Part shown: piece by piece, positions 15,710-24,176 of the stretch
Layout of the letters: each line of letters opens with the position of its first letter
How positions within the stretch are numbered: the first letter of the stretch is position 1
From: Actinoplanes missouriensis 431
GTDB taxonomy: Bacteria; Actinomycetota; Actinomycetes; Mycobacteriales; Micromonosporaceae
Reading direction: 5' to 3'
Length of the DNA: 64,000 nt
Assembly (NCBI RefSeq): GCF_000284295.1
Contig: NC_017093.1
Location: forward strand, 7,378,001-7,442,000
Translations under genes and position numbers: made by a program
Notes under the pieces: generated by a model
Databases searched by the model: none
What the model was told of the DNA's origin: nothing
What the model saw: only the letters and a program-made list of their open reading frames with translations

Positions 15710-16210
15710 CTAATGGAAGGTGTCACCGGTGTGGAAGTCAAGCCGCTCCAGGTCGTCTATCCGGTAACGGTGACCTGTCTCGGCCGTGATCCAGCCGGTG
15801 GACGAGGACACCACCCACTCCGGACCGAGATCCGGCGCGAACGTGTCACCTTCCGCATCGAAGTCTATGGTCGTGCGGACCAGGTGCTCCGCCCGGGGGA
15901 GGAACGCGGCGTAGATTCCACCCCCGCCGATCACCCAGAAGTCGTCCTCGGTGATCTCCTCCGGGGAGTGGGTGACCACCGCGCCCTCGGCCTTCCAGCC
16001 GGGATCCCTGGTCAGTACGACGTTACGGCGGCCCGGTAGCGGGCGGACCCGTTCCGGGAGCGAATCCCAGGTGGCCCGCCCCATCACCACTGTCGAGCCC
16101 ATCGTCCGTTCCTTGAACAGGCGCTGCTCGCCGGGGAGCCGCCACGGGATGTCACCGGCCGCGCCGATCACCCCGTTCCGCGCCTGCGCCCAGATCATGT
16201 GCACGCTCAT
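15710..16210 (-). CDS. folA: dihydrofolate reductase
   Basis: A 166-aa NADPH-dependent enzyme that regenerates tetrahydrofolate from the dihydrofolate made by ThyA. It shows the canonical N-terminus IWAQARNGVIGAAGDIPWRLP, the NADPH-binding VVMGRATWDSLP and LPGRRNVVLTR, and the GGGGIYAAFLP loop. It starts 10 bp after the stop of thyA, and folA-thyA form a classic operon. The length is typical. Confidence 0.97.
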   Translation of the reverse strand: MSVHMIWAQARNGVIGAAGDIPWRLPGEQRLFKERTMGSTVVMGRATWDSLPERVRPLPGRRNVVLTRDPGWKAEGAVVTHSPEEITEDDFWVIGGGGIYAAFLPRAEHLVRTTIDFDAEGDTFAPDLGPEWVVSSSTGWITAETGHRYRIDDLERLDFHTGDTFH

Positions 16211-16220
16211 GCCGGATTCC

Positions 16221-17018
16221 TCATACCGCGACCGGCGCCTTCAGAGCGGGGTGATGCCGGTAGTCCACCACCGTGAAATCCTCGTACGCGTACTCGAAGA
16301 GGCTGGGCCGCTCGGCGATCTCCAGCTCCGGGAACGGGTACGCCTCCCGGGTCAGCTGCTCGGTGACCTGCTCCACGTGGTTGTTGTAGATGTGGCAGTC
16401 CCCGCCGACCCAGACGAAGTCGCCGGGCGCGAGGCCGGCCTGCGCCGCGACCATCCGGGTGAGCAGCGCGTAACTCGCGATGTTGAACGGCACGCCGAGG
16501 AAGAGGTCTGCGCTGCGCTGGTAGAGCTGGCAGGAGAGCTTGCCGTCCGCCACGTAGAACTGGAACATCGCGTGGCACGGCGCGAGCGCCATCTTCGGCA
16601 GGTCACCGACGTTCCACGCCGAGACGATCATGCGACGCGAGTCCGGGTTCTTCCGGAGCGTGTCGAGGATCTCGGAGATCTGGTCGACCTCGCCGGACGG
16701 CGTGGGCCACGACCGCCACTGGTGCCCGTAGACCGGCCCCAGCTCCCCGGACTCGTCCGCCCACTCGTCCCAGATCGTCACGCCCTGCTCGTGCAGCCAC
16801 GCGACGTTGGTGTCGCCGCGCAGGAACCAGAGCAGCTCCACCGCGATCGACTTGAAGTGCACCCGCTTCGTGGTGATCAGCGGGAAGCCCTGGGAGAGGT
16901 CGTAGCGCAGCCGCTCGCCGAAGAGACTTCGGGTGCCGGTCCCGGTCCGGTCGGTCTTCGGTGTTCCGGTGTGCAGCACCCGCCGGAGCAGGTCTTCGTA
17001 CTGGGTGTCGACGGCCAT
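16221..17018 (-). CDS. thyA: thymidylate synthase
   Basis: A 265-aa enzyme converting dUMP to dTMP with methylene-tetrahydrofolate. The catalytic Cys is in LAPCHAMFQFYV. The substrate-binding RSADLFLGVPFNIASYALL and the conserved GDCHIYNNHVEQ are present, as is the N-terminal RTGTGTRSLFG. It is co-transcribed with folA. The folD gene at 38.4 kb supplies the same folate pool. Confidence 0.98.
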   Translation of the reverse strand: MAVDTQYEDLLRRVLHTGTPKTDRTGTGTRSLFGERLRYDLSQGFPLITTKRVHFKSIAVELLWFLRGDTNVAWLHEQGVTIWDEWADESGELGPVYGHQWRSWPTPSGEVDQISEILDTLRKNPDSRRMIVSAWNVGDLPKMALAPCHAMFQFYVADGKLSCQLYQRSADLFLGVPFNIASYALLTRMVAAQAGLAPGDFVWVGGDCHIYNNHVEQVTEQLTREAYPFPELEIAERPSLFEYAYEDFTVVDYRHHPALKAPVAV

Positions 17019-17039
17019 GGCCCAAACCGTAGCGAATCC

Positions 17040-17645
17040 TCAGGCGCGCAGCTTCCCGGCGATGGTCACCATTCGGGTGGCCAGGTGGTCGAGAGCGGCG
17101 TGCTGCACCCCGGTGAGCGGCGCGTCGTTGTTACCGCCGGTGACGTGCGAGACACCGTACGGGTTGCCGTCGGCGAACTTCAGCGGGTCGGTGTACCCGG
17201 GTGCCACCACGATGCCGCCGAAGTGGTAGATCGTGTTGTAGAGCGCCAGCAGGGTGGACTCCTGGCCGCCGTGCTCGGTCATCGACGCGGTGAACCCGGC
17301 GTACGCCTTGTTCGCCAGCAGACCCTGCCCCCACTGCGGGCCCAGGGTGTCGATGAACTGCTTGAGCTGGCTGGAGACGTTGCCGTACCGGGTCGGGGTG
17401 CCGAAGAGCACACCGTCGGCCCAGACCACGTCGTCCGCAGTCGCCTTCGGCTCGTTCTTGGTGCGGTCGAAGTGCTGGCTCCACGCCGCGTTCGAGGCGA
17501 TCGCCTCCTCGGGGGCGAGTTCCGGGACCTGACGCAGACGTACCTCGGCCCCGGCCTTCTCCCCCGCCTCCCGCAGGCGTTCCGCCATGCCGTGGATGGT
17601 GCCGGTGGACGAGTAGTAGATGATCGCCAGTTTGACGTCTGCCAC
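17040..17645 (-). CDS. wrbA: NAD(P)H:quinone oxidoreductase, WrbA type
   Basis: A 201-aa flavodoxin-like FMN protein that reduces quinones by two electrons. The phosphate-binding loop is YYSSTGTIHGMAE (about 9-21). GTPTRYGNVSSQLKQFID and the HGGQESTLLALYNTIYHFGGI stretch are WrbA signatures. The GTG start has an excellent AGGAGG 5 nt upstream. It is a single gene. Confidence 0.92.
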   Translation of the reverse strand: MADVKLAIIYYSSTGTIHGMAERLREAGEKAGAEVRLRQVPELAPEEAIASNAAWSQHFDRTKNEPKATADDVVWADGVLFGTPTRYGNVSSQLKQFIDTLGPQWGQGLLANKAYAGFTASMTEHGGQESTLLALYNTIYHFGGIVVAPGYTDPLKFADGNPYGVSHVTGGNNDAPLTGVQHAALDHLATRMVTIAGKLRA

Positions 17646-17710
17646 GGTTCCTCCTCGAAGGTGAGCTGCTTACCGATCAGCAGATCCCCCCGGGCGGCCG
17701 GCTGTAACGC

Positions 17711-17986
17711 TTATAGGCGAATTTCACTGCCGTTCGGACCGACCACGTCGGCCTGCTCGTCGTCGAGCCAGACGCCGTCGCTCGCCAGATAGCGGAACTT
17801 GTAGTGGCCGGGGTCGAGCGGCACGCTCACGGTGCGGGTGCCGTTGCGCCGCGCCTGGAGCTCGTGCCGGCCGGGCTCCCAGTCGTTGAAGTCGCCGACG
17901 ACGCTGACCCGCCCGGCCGGCTCGTCCGCCGGCAGGCTGAAGGTCACACGTGTCTTGTTGCCGAACAGCTTGCTGCGTTTGATCAT
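17711..17986 (-). CDS. isoamylase N-terminal (CBM48) domain protein
   Basis: A 91-aa protein that is essentially one early-set/CBM48 beta-sandwich. The pattern is VSVVGDFNDWEPGRHELQARRNGTR followed by VPLDPGHYKFRYLASDGVWLDDEQAD. Such domains bind alpha-glucans such as glycogen. Stand-alone copies are common in actinobacteria, with unknown roles possibly in glycogen association. The ATG at 17986 follows GGAGGA. No glycogen genes are adjacent. Confidence 0.85.
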   Translation of the reverse strand: MIKRSKLFGNKTRVTFSLPADEPAGRVSVVGDFNDWEPGRHELQARRNGTRTVSVPLDPGHYKFRYLASDGVWLDDEQADVVGPNGSEIRL

Positions 17987-18068
17987 GGCGTCCTCCACAA
18001 AGCGGTGCCTCATCCGTACAACGGCAGGAATGCCCCGAAGGTCAGGACACGCCGCGTATGTTGTCCCG

Positions 18069-18515
18069 ATGCATCCTGAACCACACGATGAGCTGCGAGT
18101 GGCCTCGTTCCGCGATCTCGACACCACAACTCTTTACGCGATCCTGCGGTTGCGCGTGGACGTCTTCGTGGTCGAACAGGAATGCCCCTACCCGGAACTG
18201 GACGGCCGGGACACCGAGCCCGGAACCCGGCATCTGTGGTTCGAGCGGGGCGGTGAGGTGCGGGCGTACCTCCGCGTGCTGCGCGACCCGGACGCCGAGC
18301 GGATCGGCCGCGTGGTCACCGCGAAGGACGCCCGGGGCGCGGGCCTGGCCGGCCGGCTGATCACCGAGGCGCTCACCGTGATCGGGAACCGGCCCGCGGT
18401 CCTCCACGCGCAGGCCCACCTGGCCGATTATTACGCCACGTTCGGATTCGCCCCCTCCGGCCCCGAATACCTCGAAGACGGCATTCCACACATCCCCATG
18501 GCAAAACCCGCATAG
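18069..18515 (+). CDS. ElaA-like GNAT acetyltransferase
   Basis: A 148-aa GNAT protein of the ElaA type. The N-terminal LYAILRLRVDVFVVEQECPYPELDGRD and the acetyl-CoA segment VTAKDARGAGLAGRLI are typical, as is HAQAHLADYYATFGF near the C-terminus. The substrate is unknown. The ATG is at 18069. It is divergent from the CBM48 gene and monocistronic. Confidence 0.9.
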   Translation: MHPEPHDELRVASFRDLDTTTLYAILRLRVDVFVVEQECPYPELDGRDTEPGTRHLWFERGGEVRAYLRVLRDPDAERIGRVVTAKDARGAGLAGRLITEALTVIGNRPAVLHAQAHLADYYATFGFAPSGPEYLEDGIPHIPMAKPA

Positions 18516-18952
18516 GTACGCCCGGAGCCGCTCCCAACCGCAGCAGCGCGGCCCCGTGAATGACGCACACCTGACGGTCCGCCGGGCCGGCGCTTCCCGC
18601 CGCCGGCCCCGGCCTGCCGCGCCGGCTCCCCACACAGGGCACCGATGCCACTCAGCTTGAGTGGCATTGCGGCACCGCCAGCCGTAGCCCAGGCACGTTG
18701 AACGCCCGTGAACTACGGCTCGGGAACACCGCACGCCACTCAGGTCCAATCGATCACGGGTGTGACCTGGCGGCACGAGCGACAGGCCCCCGACCGATCG
18801 TGATCACCGGACCGAACCGCCGAACACTGCCACCGGCGGGGCGACCACCGCACGCAGTAACGGTTCGCGTGCGCCCACCGCCCCGGCACACTCCTGCGTG
18901 TGGAACCAGGGCGCGCTCCGGCACCCGAACTCCACACGCCGGGAACACGCGG
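18516..18952. other. 437-bp convergent intergenic region
   Basis: No gene is supported between the two convergent stop codons. It contains the 15-mer GGTACGCCCGGAGCC (18515-18529, 14/15 identical to one at 1764-1778), a perfect 10-bp hairpin (18645-18667), and the 9-mer pair GCGTGTGGA (18896-18904) and TCCACACGC (18931-18939). Composition is otherwise like the genome, with no clear promoter. Confidence 0.5.
18645..18667. terminator. perfect 10-bp hairpin between convergent genes
   Basis: ATGCCACTCA-gct-TGAGTGGCAT is a perfect stem with a 3-nt loop, about 130 nt after the acetyltransferase stop. It has no T tract. It may terminate transcription or be a small repeat element. Confidence 0.5.
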
Positions 18953-19654
18953 TCAGGGGAGGTTGGTGACCAGCTCGGAGACGGAGCGGCGGCGGCCGGT
19001 GAAGAAGGGGACCTCCTCGCGGACGTGCCGGCGGGCGCCGGAGGCACGCAGGTCGCGCATCAGGTCGACGATGCGGTGCATCTCATCGGCCTCGAAGGCG
19101 AGCATCCACTCGTAGTCGCCGAGGGCGAACGAGGCGACCGTGTTGGCGCGGACGTCCGGGTAGGGCCGGGCCATCTGACCGTGCTCGGCCAGCAGCTGAC
19201 GGCGCTCGGCGTCGGGCAGCAGGTACCACTCGTAGGAGCGGACGAACGGGTAGACGCAGATGTAGGCGCGGGCCTCCTCGCCGGCCAGGAAGGCCGGCAG
19301 GTGGCTGCGGTTGAACTCGGCCGGGCGGTGCAGCGCCATCTGCGACCACACCGGCTCCAGGTGCCGGCCGAGCGCGGTGCGGCGGAACAGCCCGTAGGCG
19401 TCCTGCAGCGCATCAGGCGTCGCCGCGTGCCACCAGATCATCACGTCGGCGTCGGCGCGCAGACCGGACACGTCGTACGTGCCGCGGATCGTCACGTCCT
19501 TCCCGGACAGCTGCTCGAAGAGCGCGTCGACCTCACCGGCCAGGTCCTCGCGAAGCGCCGGCAACGGCGTCGCGGCCCGGAACACCGACCACATGGTGTA
19601 ACGGATCGTCGCGTTCAGCTCGTTGATCCGCGCCGCGTTGGTCTGCTCGCTCAT
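18953..19654 (-). CDS. hemQ: coproheme decarboxylase HemQ/ChdC
   Basis: A 233-aa chlorite-dismutase-fold protein that oxidatively decarboxylates coproheme to haem b, the last step of the Gram-positive coproporphyrin pathway. Family features are TIRYTMWSVFRA at the start, DVMIWWHAATPDALQD, KPF-like VYPFVRSYEWYLLP, FALGDYEWMLAFEADE and the C-terminal VREEVPFFTGRR. The ATG overlaps the hemG stop (ATGA). It is the last gene of the hemE, hemG, hemQ set. Confidence 0.97.
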   Translation of the reverse strand: MSEQTNAARINELNATIRYTMWSVFRAATPLPALREDLAGEVDALFEQLSGKDVTIRGTYDVSGLRADADVMIWWHAATPDALQDAYGLFRRTALGRHLEPVWSQMALHRPAEFNRSHLPAFLAGEEARAYICVYPFVRSYEWYLLPDAERRQLLAEHGQMARPYPDVRANTVASFALGDYEWMLAFEADEMHRIVDLMRDLRASGARRHVREEVPFFTGRRRSVSELVTNLP

Positions 19655-21084
19655 GCTTCCTCCAAGAACTTGCTCACATCGTCCGCGGCGCGCTCGCCGC
19701 TTGCCACACACACCGGGATGCCGACACCGTCGAACGCCGCCCCGGCCAGCGCCAGACCCGGCGGCAGCGCGGCCCGGGCCGCCGCGACCCGGTCGGCGTG
19801 GCCGGGAGCGTACTGCGGGAGGGCGCCGCCCCACCGCTGGATCCAGGACGCTGCCGGCGCCGGCAGCGGCGCGCCGGCCGGCTCGCCGAGCTCCTGACGG
19901 GCCCGGTCCAGCAACTCGCCGAGCTCGCGGCGGGCCCACTCCAGCAGCGCGGCGTCGTCGAGCTGCAGGCGGTCCTCCTCGCCGGCCCGGCCCAGCGAGG
20001 CGCGCACCACGACCGGACCTCCCGGCCGGTCCAGGTGCGGCCATTTGCGGGTGAAGAACGTGGCCGCCTTGACCAGCGTGCCCTCCCCCGGCGGAACCAG
20101 GAAGCCGGAGAGCTCGGGCAGCACGGTGCCCGGCGGGAGCGCCAGGCCGGCCAGGGCGACGCTCGCGTAGGTCAGCGTGCCGACCGCCTGCGCCACCGCC
20201 GGCGCGACCTCGGCGAGCAGCCGGGACGCCGGTTTCGCCGGGACGGCGAGCACCACGGCGTCCACGTCCTCGGTCCGCGGCGCGGGCGCCGGCCCGAGGA
20301 CGAGACGCCAGCCGGTGGCGGTGCGGATCAGCTCGCGCACCGGCAGCCCCAGGCTGATCCGGGCCCGGCTCGCCGTCGCTGCCGCGGAGACCAGACGGCT
20401 CATCCCGCCGTCGACGGCCGCGAAGACCGGTCTGCCCGGCACCCGGCGGGACTGGGCCTGGGCGGCCCGGACCGCGGCGCGCAGCGTGTGCTCGGTCTCG
20501 GCGGTGCGGGCCAGCTGCGGCATGGTGACCCGCAGCGAGAGCTGGTCGGCACGGCCCGCGTAGACCCCGCCGAGCATCGGGTCGACCAGCCGGTCGACCA
20601 CCTCGGCGCCGTACCGCGAGCGGACCAGCGCGCCGACCGCGACGTCCTCGTCCGGCCCGAGCAGCGGGCGGCCGAGATCCTGATCGGCGGCGGGATCGGC
20701 GTCGGCGATGCCGTTCAGCGTGGAGAGGTCGCCGGGGACGCCGACCAGGGTGCCACCCGGGATCGGGGTGAGCCGGCCGTCGATCGCGAGCGCGGCGGGT
20801 TGTCGCGCGGGGTGCACCAGGGCGTCGCCGAGACCGAGCCGGCGGGCCAGCGTCACCGCCGCGGAGTCGGCCCCGTCCGGGCCACTGGCCAGGAAGGACT
20901 CGGCGCCCCGCTCGACCGTGAGACCACCGAGCTCACCGGTGCGCAGTTTGCCGCCCAGGGCGCCGCTCTGCTCGAACACGACGATGTCGGCGCCCTCCGG
21001 GATCTGCTCCCGCAGGCGCACGGCAGCCGCCAGCCCGGCGATGCCGCCACCGATGACCGCGATCCGCTTCCGCACGATTCCCAC
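19651..21084 (-). CDS. hemG: coproporphyrinogen/protoporphyrinogen III oxidase
   Basis: A 477-aa FAD enzyme (HemY/CgoX class). The FAD-binding GGGIAGLAAAVRL (12-24) is followed by FEQSGALGGKLRT. The mid-region VDAVVLAVPAKPASRLL and the C-terminal GLALAGAAFDGVGIPVCVASGERAA are typical. With HemQ present it most likely oxidises coproporphyrinogen III in the coproporphyrin-dependent pathway. The start is GTG at 21084. It lies between hemE, about 140 bp upstream, and hemQ, with which it overlaps by 4 bp. Confidence 0.95.
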   Translation of the reverse strand: MGIVRKRIAVIGGGIAGLAAAVRLREQIPEGADIVVFEQSGALGGKLRTGELGGLTVERGAESFLASGPDGADSAAVTLARRLGLGDALVHPARQPAALAIDGRLTPIPGGTLVGVPGDLSTLNGIADADPAADQDLGRPLLGPDEDVAVGALVRSRYGAEVVDRLVDPMLGGVYAGRADQLSLRVTMPQLARTAETEHTLRAAVRAAQAQSRRVPGRPVFAAVDGGMSRLVSAAATASRARISLGLPVRELIRTATGWRLVLGPAPAPRTEDVDAVVLAVPAKPASRLLAEVAPAVAQAVGTLTYASVALAGLALPPGTVLPELSGFLVPPGEGTLVKAATFFTRKWPHLDRPGGPVVVRASLGRAGEEDRLQLDDAALLEWARRELGELLDRARQELGEPAGAPLPAPAASWIQRWGGALPQYAPGHADRVAAARAALPPGLALAGAAFDGVGIPVCVASGERAADDVSKFLEEA

Positions 21085-21220
21085 ACTCCCAGGTCCGCCC
21101 GGCTCCGCCCACCCAGGGTCGGCCGGCTGTGACGCAACCCTTCCAGGCCGGTGTCCCGGGCGGCCAGGGACACAAGTCCTTAATCCCGCCGGGACGGAAA
21201 ACGGCCCGCCGAGGCAGCCG

Positions 21221-22258
21221 TCAGGACCGGCCGGACACCTCGTGCACCAGGGCGACCAGGCGGGTCAGGATCTCCGGGTCGGTCTCCGGCATCACACCGT
21301 GACCCAGGTTGAAGACGTGACCCGGAGCGGCGGCGCCCTGCGCGAGCACCCGGCGCGTCTCCCGCTCCACGGTCTCCCAGCCGGCGAAGAGGATCGCCGG
21401 GTCCAGGTTGCCCTGGACGGCTTTCTCCGGGCCGAGACGCTTGGTGGCGACGTCCAGCGGGGTACGCCAGTCGACGCCCACCACGTCCGCGCCGGCCTCG
21501 CCCATCGCCTCGAGGAGCACCGCCGTGCCGACCCCGAAGTGGATCCGCGGCACCCCGGCGCCGGCCAGCCCGCTCAGCACCGCGGCCGAGTGGGGCAGCA
21601 CGTACTGCCGGTAGTCGGCCTCGGAGAGCGCGCCGGCCCAGGAGTCGAAGAGCTGGACCGCGCTGACCCCGGCGTCCACCTGGGTACGCAGGAACGTCAG
21701 CGTGATCTCGGAGAGCCGGCCGAGCAGCGCGTGCCACAGGTCGGGCTGGGCGTACATCATGGCCTTGGTCTTCAGGTACGTCCGGGACGGCCCACCCTCG
21801 ATCAGGTAACTGGCCAGCGTGAACGGCGCGCCGGCGAAACCGATCAGCGGCGTGCTGCCGAGCTCGGCGACGAGCAGGCGCACCGACTCGGCGACGAAGT
21901 CCACGTCGTCCGGGGTGATCGGGCGCAGCCGCTCCAGGTCGGGCGCGGACCGGATCGGCTCGGCCACCACCGGGCCGGTGCCGGCCACGATGTCCAGATC
22001 GATCCCGGCCGCGGCGACCGGCACGACGATGTCGCTGAACAGGATCGCGGCGTCGACGCCGTGCCGCCGGACCGGCTGCAGGGTGATCTCGGTGACCAGA
22101 TCGGGACGGCGGCACGACTCGAGCATGCCGACCCCCGCACGGATCTTGCGGTACTCGGGGAGCGAACGCCCGGCCTGCCGCATGAACCAGACCGGCGTGT
22201 GCGGGCCCGGAAGGCCGCGACACGCCCGGACAAAGGGGGAAGCTTCGAGAACGGTCAC
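21221..22258 (-). CDS. hemE: uroporphyrinogen decarboxylase
   Basis: A 345-aa cytoplasmic enzyme that decarboxylates uroporphyrinogen III to coproporphyrinogen III. The substrate-binding motif TPVWFMRQAGRSLPEYR lies near residues 20-36. GFAGAPFTLASYLIEGG and the C-terminal FNLGHGVMPETDPE are conserved. The GTG at 22258 gives VTVLEASPFVRA; no ATG is in frame nearby. It feeds the following hemG and hemQ genes. Confidence 0.95.
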   Translation of the reverse strand: MTVLEASPFVRACRGLPGPHTPVWFMRQAGRSLPEYRKIRAGVGMLESCRRPDLVTEITLQPVRRHGVDAAILFSDIVVPVAAAGIDLDIVAGTGPVVAEPIRSAPDLERLRPITPDDVDFVAESVRLLVAELGSTPLIGFAGAPFTLASYLIEGGPSRTYLKTKAMMYAQPDLWHALLGRLSEITLTFLRTQVDAGVSAVQLFDSWAGALSEADYRQYVLPHSAAVLSGLAGAGVPRIHFGVGTAVLLEAMGEAGADVVGVDWRTPLDVATKRLGPEKAVQGNLDPAILFAGWETVERETRRVLAQGAAAPGHVFNLGHGVMPETDPEILTRLVALVHEVSGRS

Positions 22259-22339
22259 CGGCTCATGGTGCCACGGCAGTGTTCCTCCCCGGCGGCGTGC
22301 CGAGCACGGAGGGCCCCGAGATCGGCTTAGTCTGCCAAC

Positions 22340-22921
22340 ATGGCGTCCCCCTCCGCTGCCCCCGAGGCGTTCACCCGCGCCGTCGCCGGGTTGCGCGTGG
22401 ACTCGCCGTGGTCCGAGATCCTCCTCGAGGAGATCACCCCACCGCAGAAGCTCGCCCCGTACGCGTTCGCGCTCAGCGCCACCGTGCTGCGCGGCGAGGA
22501 CGAGGTGGCGAGCGGGCGGCTGATCCTGCTGCACGAGCCGGACGGCCACGAGGCGTGGCACGGCACCCTGCGCCTGGTCACGCTGATCACCGCGGAGCTG
22601 GAGGCGGACCTGGCCACCGACCCGCTGCTGCCGGCCGTGGCCTGGAGCTGGCTCTCCGACGGGCTGGAGCACTACGCGGCGGCGTACACGGCGATCGGCG
22701 GCACCGTGACGCAGACCGCGTCGACCCGGTTCGGCGAGCTGGCCGGTCCGGAGCCGACCGCGGATCTGGAGGTGCGCGCGTCCTGGACACCGACCTCCGA
22801 CGACTTCGGCGCCCACCTGCGCGGCTGGTGCGCGATGCTGGCGTCGACGGCGGGACTGCCCCCGCCGGGGGTGGTGTCGCTCAGCGACCGGCCGCGCGGG
22901 GTGACCACCCACCGGGGGTGA
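22340..22921 (+). CDS. DUF3000 family protein
   Basis: A 193-aa actinobacterial protein of the DUF3000 family, recognised by FTRAVAGLRVDSPWSEILLEEITPPQKLAPYAFALSA at the N-terminus. It is soluble with no signal peptide. Its gene is conserved next to hemE in actinobacteria (Rv2680 in M. tuberculosis, from memory). The function is unknown. It is divergent from hemE across about 80 bp. Confidence 0.9.
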   Translation: MASPSAAPEAFTRAVAGLRVDSPWSEILLEEITPPQKLAPYAFALSATVLRGEDEVASGRLILLHEPDGHEAWHGTLRLVTLITAELEADLATDPLLPAVAWSWLSDGLEHYAAAYTAIGGTVTQTASTRFGELAGPEPTADLEVRASWTPTSDDFGAHLRGWCAMLASTAGLPPPGVVSLSDRPRGVTTHRG

Positions 22922-23014
22922 AAGGCGCGCAGCGGCCTTGCGTGGCAGGTGGTCGCGCGGTAGCCACGGGACGGGTCATGTCGGTGTGGGCGGTTCGTCC
23001 CCGTACCCTGTGAT

Positions 23015-24019
23015 TCAGCCTTTTCCGCAGGAGCCCAGGGTGTCGCAGGCGGTCTCGATCGGGATGGCGAGGCCGATGCCCTCGGCGTCGCGTGCCTTCG
23101 CGGTGGCGATGCCGACGACCTGCTTGCTGGTGTTGACGACCGGGCCGCCGCTGTTGCCGGGGTTGATCGGCGCGTCGAACTGGATCGTCGGGCCGTCCGC
23201 GTCGTCCGGCCGGTACGCGCTGATCACGCCCGTGGTGACCGAGTCGTCGAGCCCGAGCGGCGCGCCCACGACCACCACCTGCTGGCCCGGCTTCACGTCG
23301 TCGGTGGCGACCCCGAGTCCCTTGATCTCACGGGACGTGCGCAGCAGCGCGAGATCCTTGCCCGCGCTGACCTTCACGATCGTCGCCTCGATCCGGGTGT
23401 TGCCCCGCTCCAGCGACACCGACTTGTCGCCGCTTTCGAACGTCTCCTCGACCACGTGATAGTTCGTGAACAGGTTGGTGCGCCCGTCATCGGTGCTGCC
23501 GACCGCGAACGCGGTGCCGGTGAAGTCGCCGGCCCGCACCCGGAAGACGCTCGGCAGCACGGCCGCCGCGATCCCTTCCGGGTCGAAGACGGTGGCGAGT
23601 TGTTTCTCGAGCTCCTGGCTGCGGCCCTGCTCGGCGGAGACCGCGGTGGCGAGATCGTTGCTGCTGCGGATCATGCCCTCGACCCGGAACGCCTGCCACG
23701 CGGAGACCGCGAGCAGCGCGACCACCAGCACGATGACCACCGTGCGGCCGCGACCGGTGCGGGCGATCGGGGCGGCGGCCGGGGTGGAGGCTGCCGCCGG
23801 AACCGGATCGGGGTAGGTCTGCTGCTGATAGGACGGCTGTTGCGGGTACCACTGTTGCTGATCCCATTGCTGTTGCTGATCCCATTGCTGTTGCCGGTCC
23901 CACTGCTGCTGCTGATCCCACTGCCGTTCCTGGAACCACTGCTGCTGCTCGGGGGCCGCCCACTCCCCGCGACGCTGGTCATAGCCGTTGGCGGGGGTGA
24001 AGGGTTCGTATGGGCTCAT
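23015..24019 (-). CDS. membrane-anchored trypsin-like (HtrA-type) serine protease
   Basis: A 334-aa protein. A Gln/Trp-rich cytoplasmic N-tail (1-85) holds four WDQQQQ-like hexads (34-56). One TM helix (about 92-110) and a short coiled segment follow, then an extracytoplasmic S1C protease domain. The triad is His in FTNYHVVEE, Asp in GKDLALLRT and Ser in NPGNSGGPVVN. There is no PDZ domain, so it is shorter than classical HtrA. Cys residues near the C-terminus (ETACDTLGSCGKG) may form a disulfide. Start ATG at 24019 has GGAGG upstream. Likely envelope protein quality control. Confidence 0.9.
   Translation of the reverse strand: MSPYEPFTPANGYDQRRGEWAAPEQQQWFQERQWDQQQQWDRQQQWDQQQQWDQQQWYPQQPSYQQQTYPDPVPAAASTPAAAPIARTGRGRTVVIVLVVALLAVSAWQAFRVEGMIRSSNDLATAVSAEQGRSQELEKQLATVFDPEGIAAAVLPSVFRVRAGDFTGTAFAVGSTDDGRTNLFTNYHVVEETFESGDKSVSLERGNTRIEATIVKVSAGKDLALLRTSREIKGLGVATDDVKPGQQVVVVGAPLGLDDSVTTGVISAYRPDDADGPTIQFDAPINPGNSGGPVVNTSKQVVGIATAKARDAEGIGLAIPIETACDTLGSCGKG
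23852..23920 (-). repeat. 18-bp coding repeat (WDQQQQ hexads)
   Basis: Tandem 18-bp units within the serine protease gene encode WDQQQQ, WDRQQQ, WDQQQQ and WDQQQ at residues 34-56 of the cytoplasmic tail. Near-identical DNA suggests recent expansion by slippage. Confidence 0.85.
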
Positions 24020-24176
24020 CCGGCGCGGCCTCCGTAATTTTCAGCGCTGCGTGTAGTGATACGCACGAAATCGCCGCGCGGTTGAGTCCCGCCCCAGAGT
24101 CCCGCCGAAGATCGAGAATCGACGCGCCGGACCCCGGCTGCGCACGGCAAGGGCGTCGCCCCCGTACGGTTACGGA

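Noticed and set aside
23015..24019. Reading the WDQQQQ region as a frameshift or assembly artefact
   Set aside because: The frame is open throughout, and the downstream TM helix and protease domain are intact.
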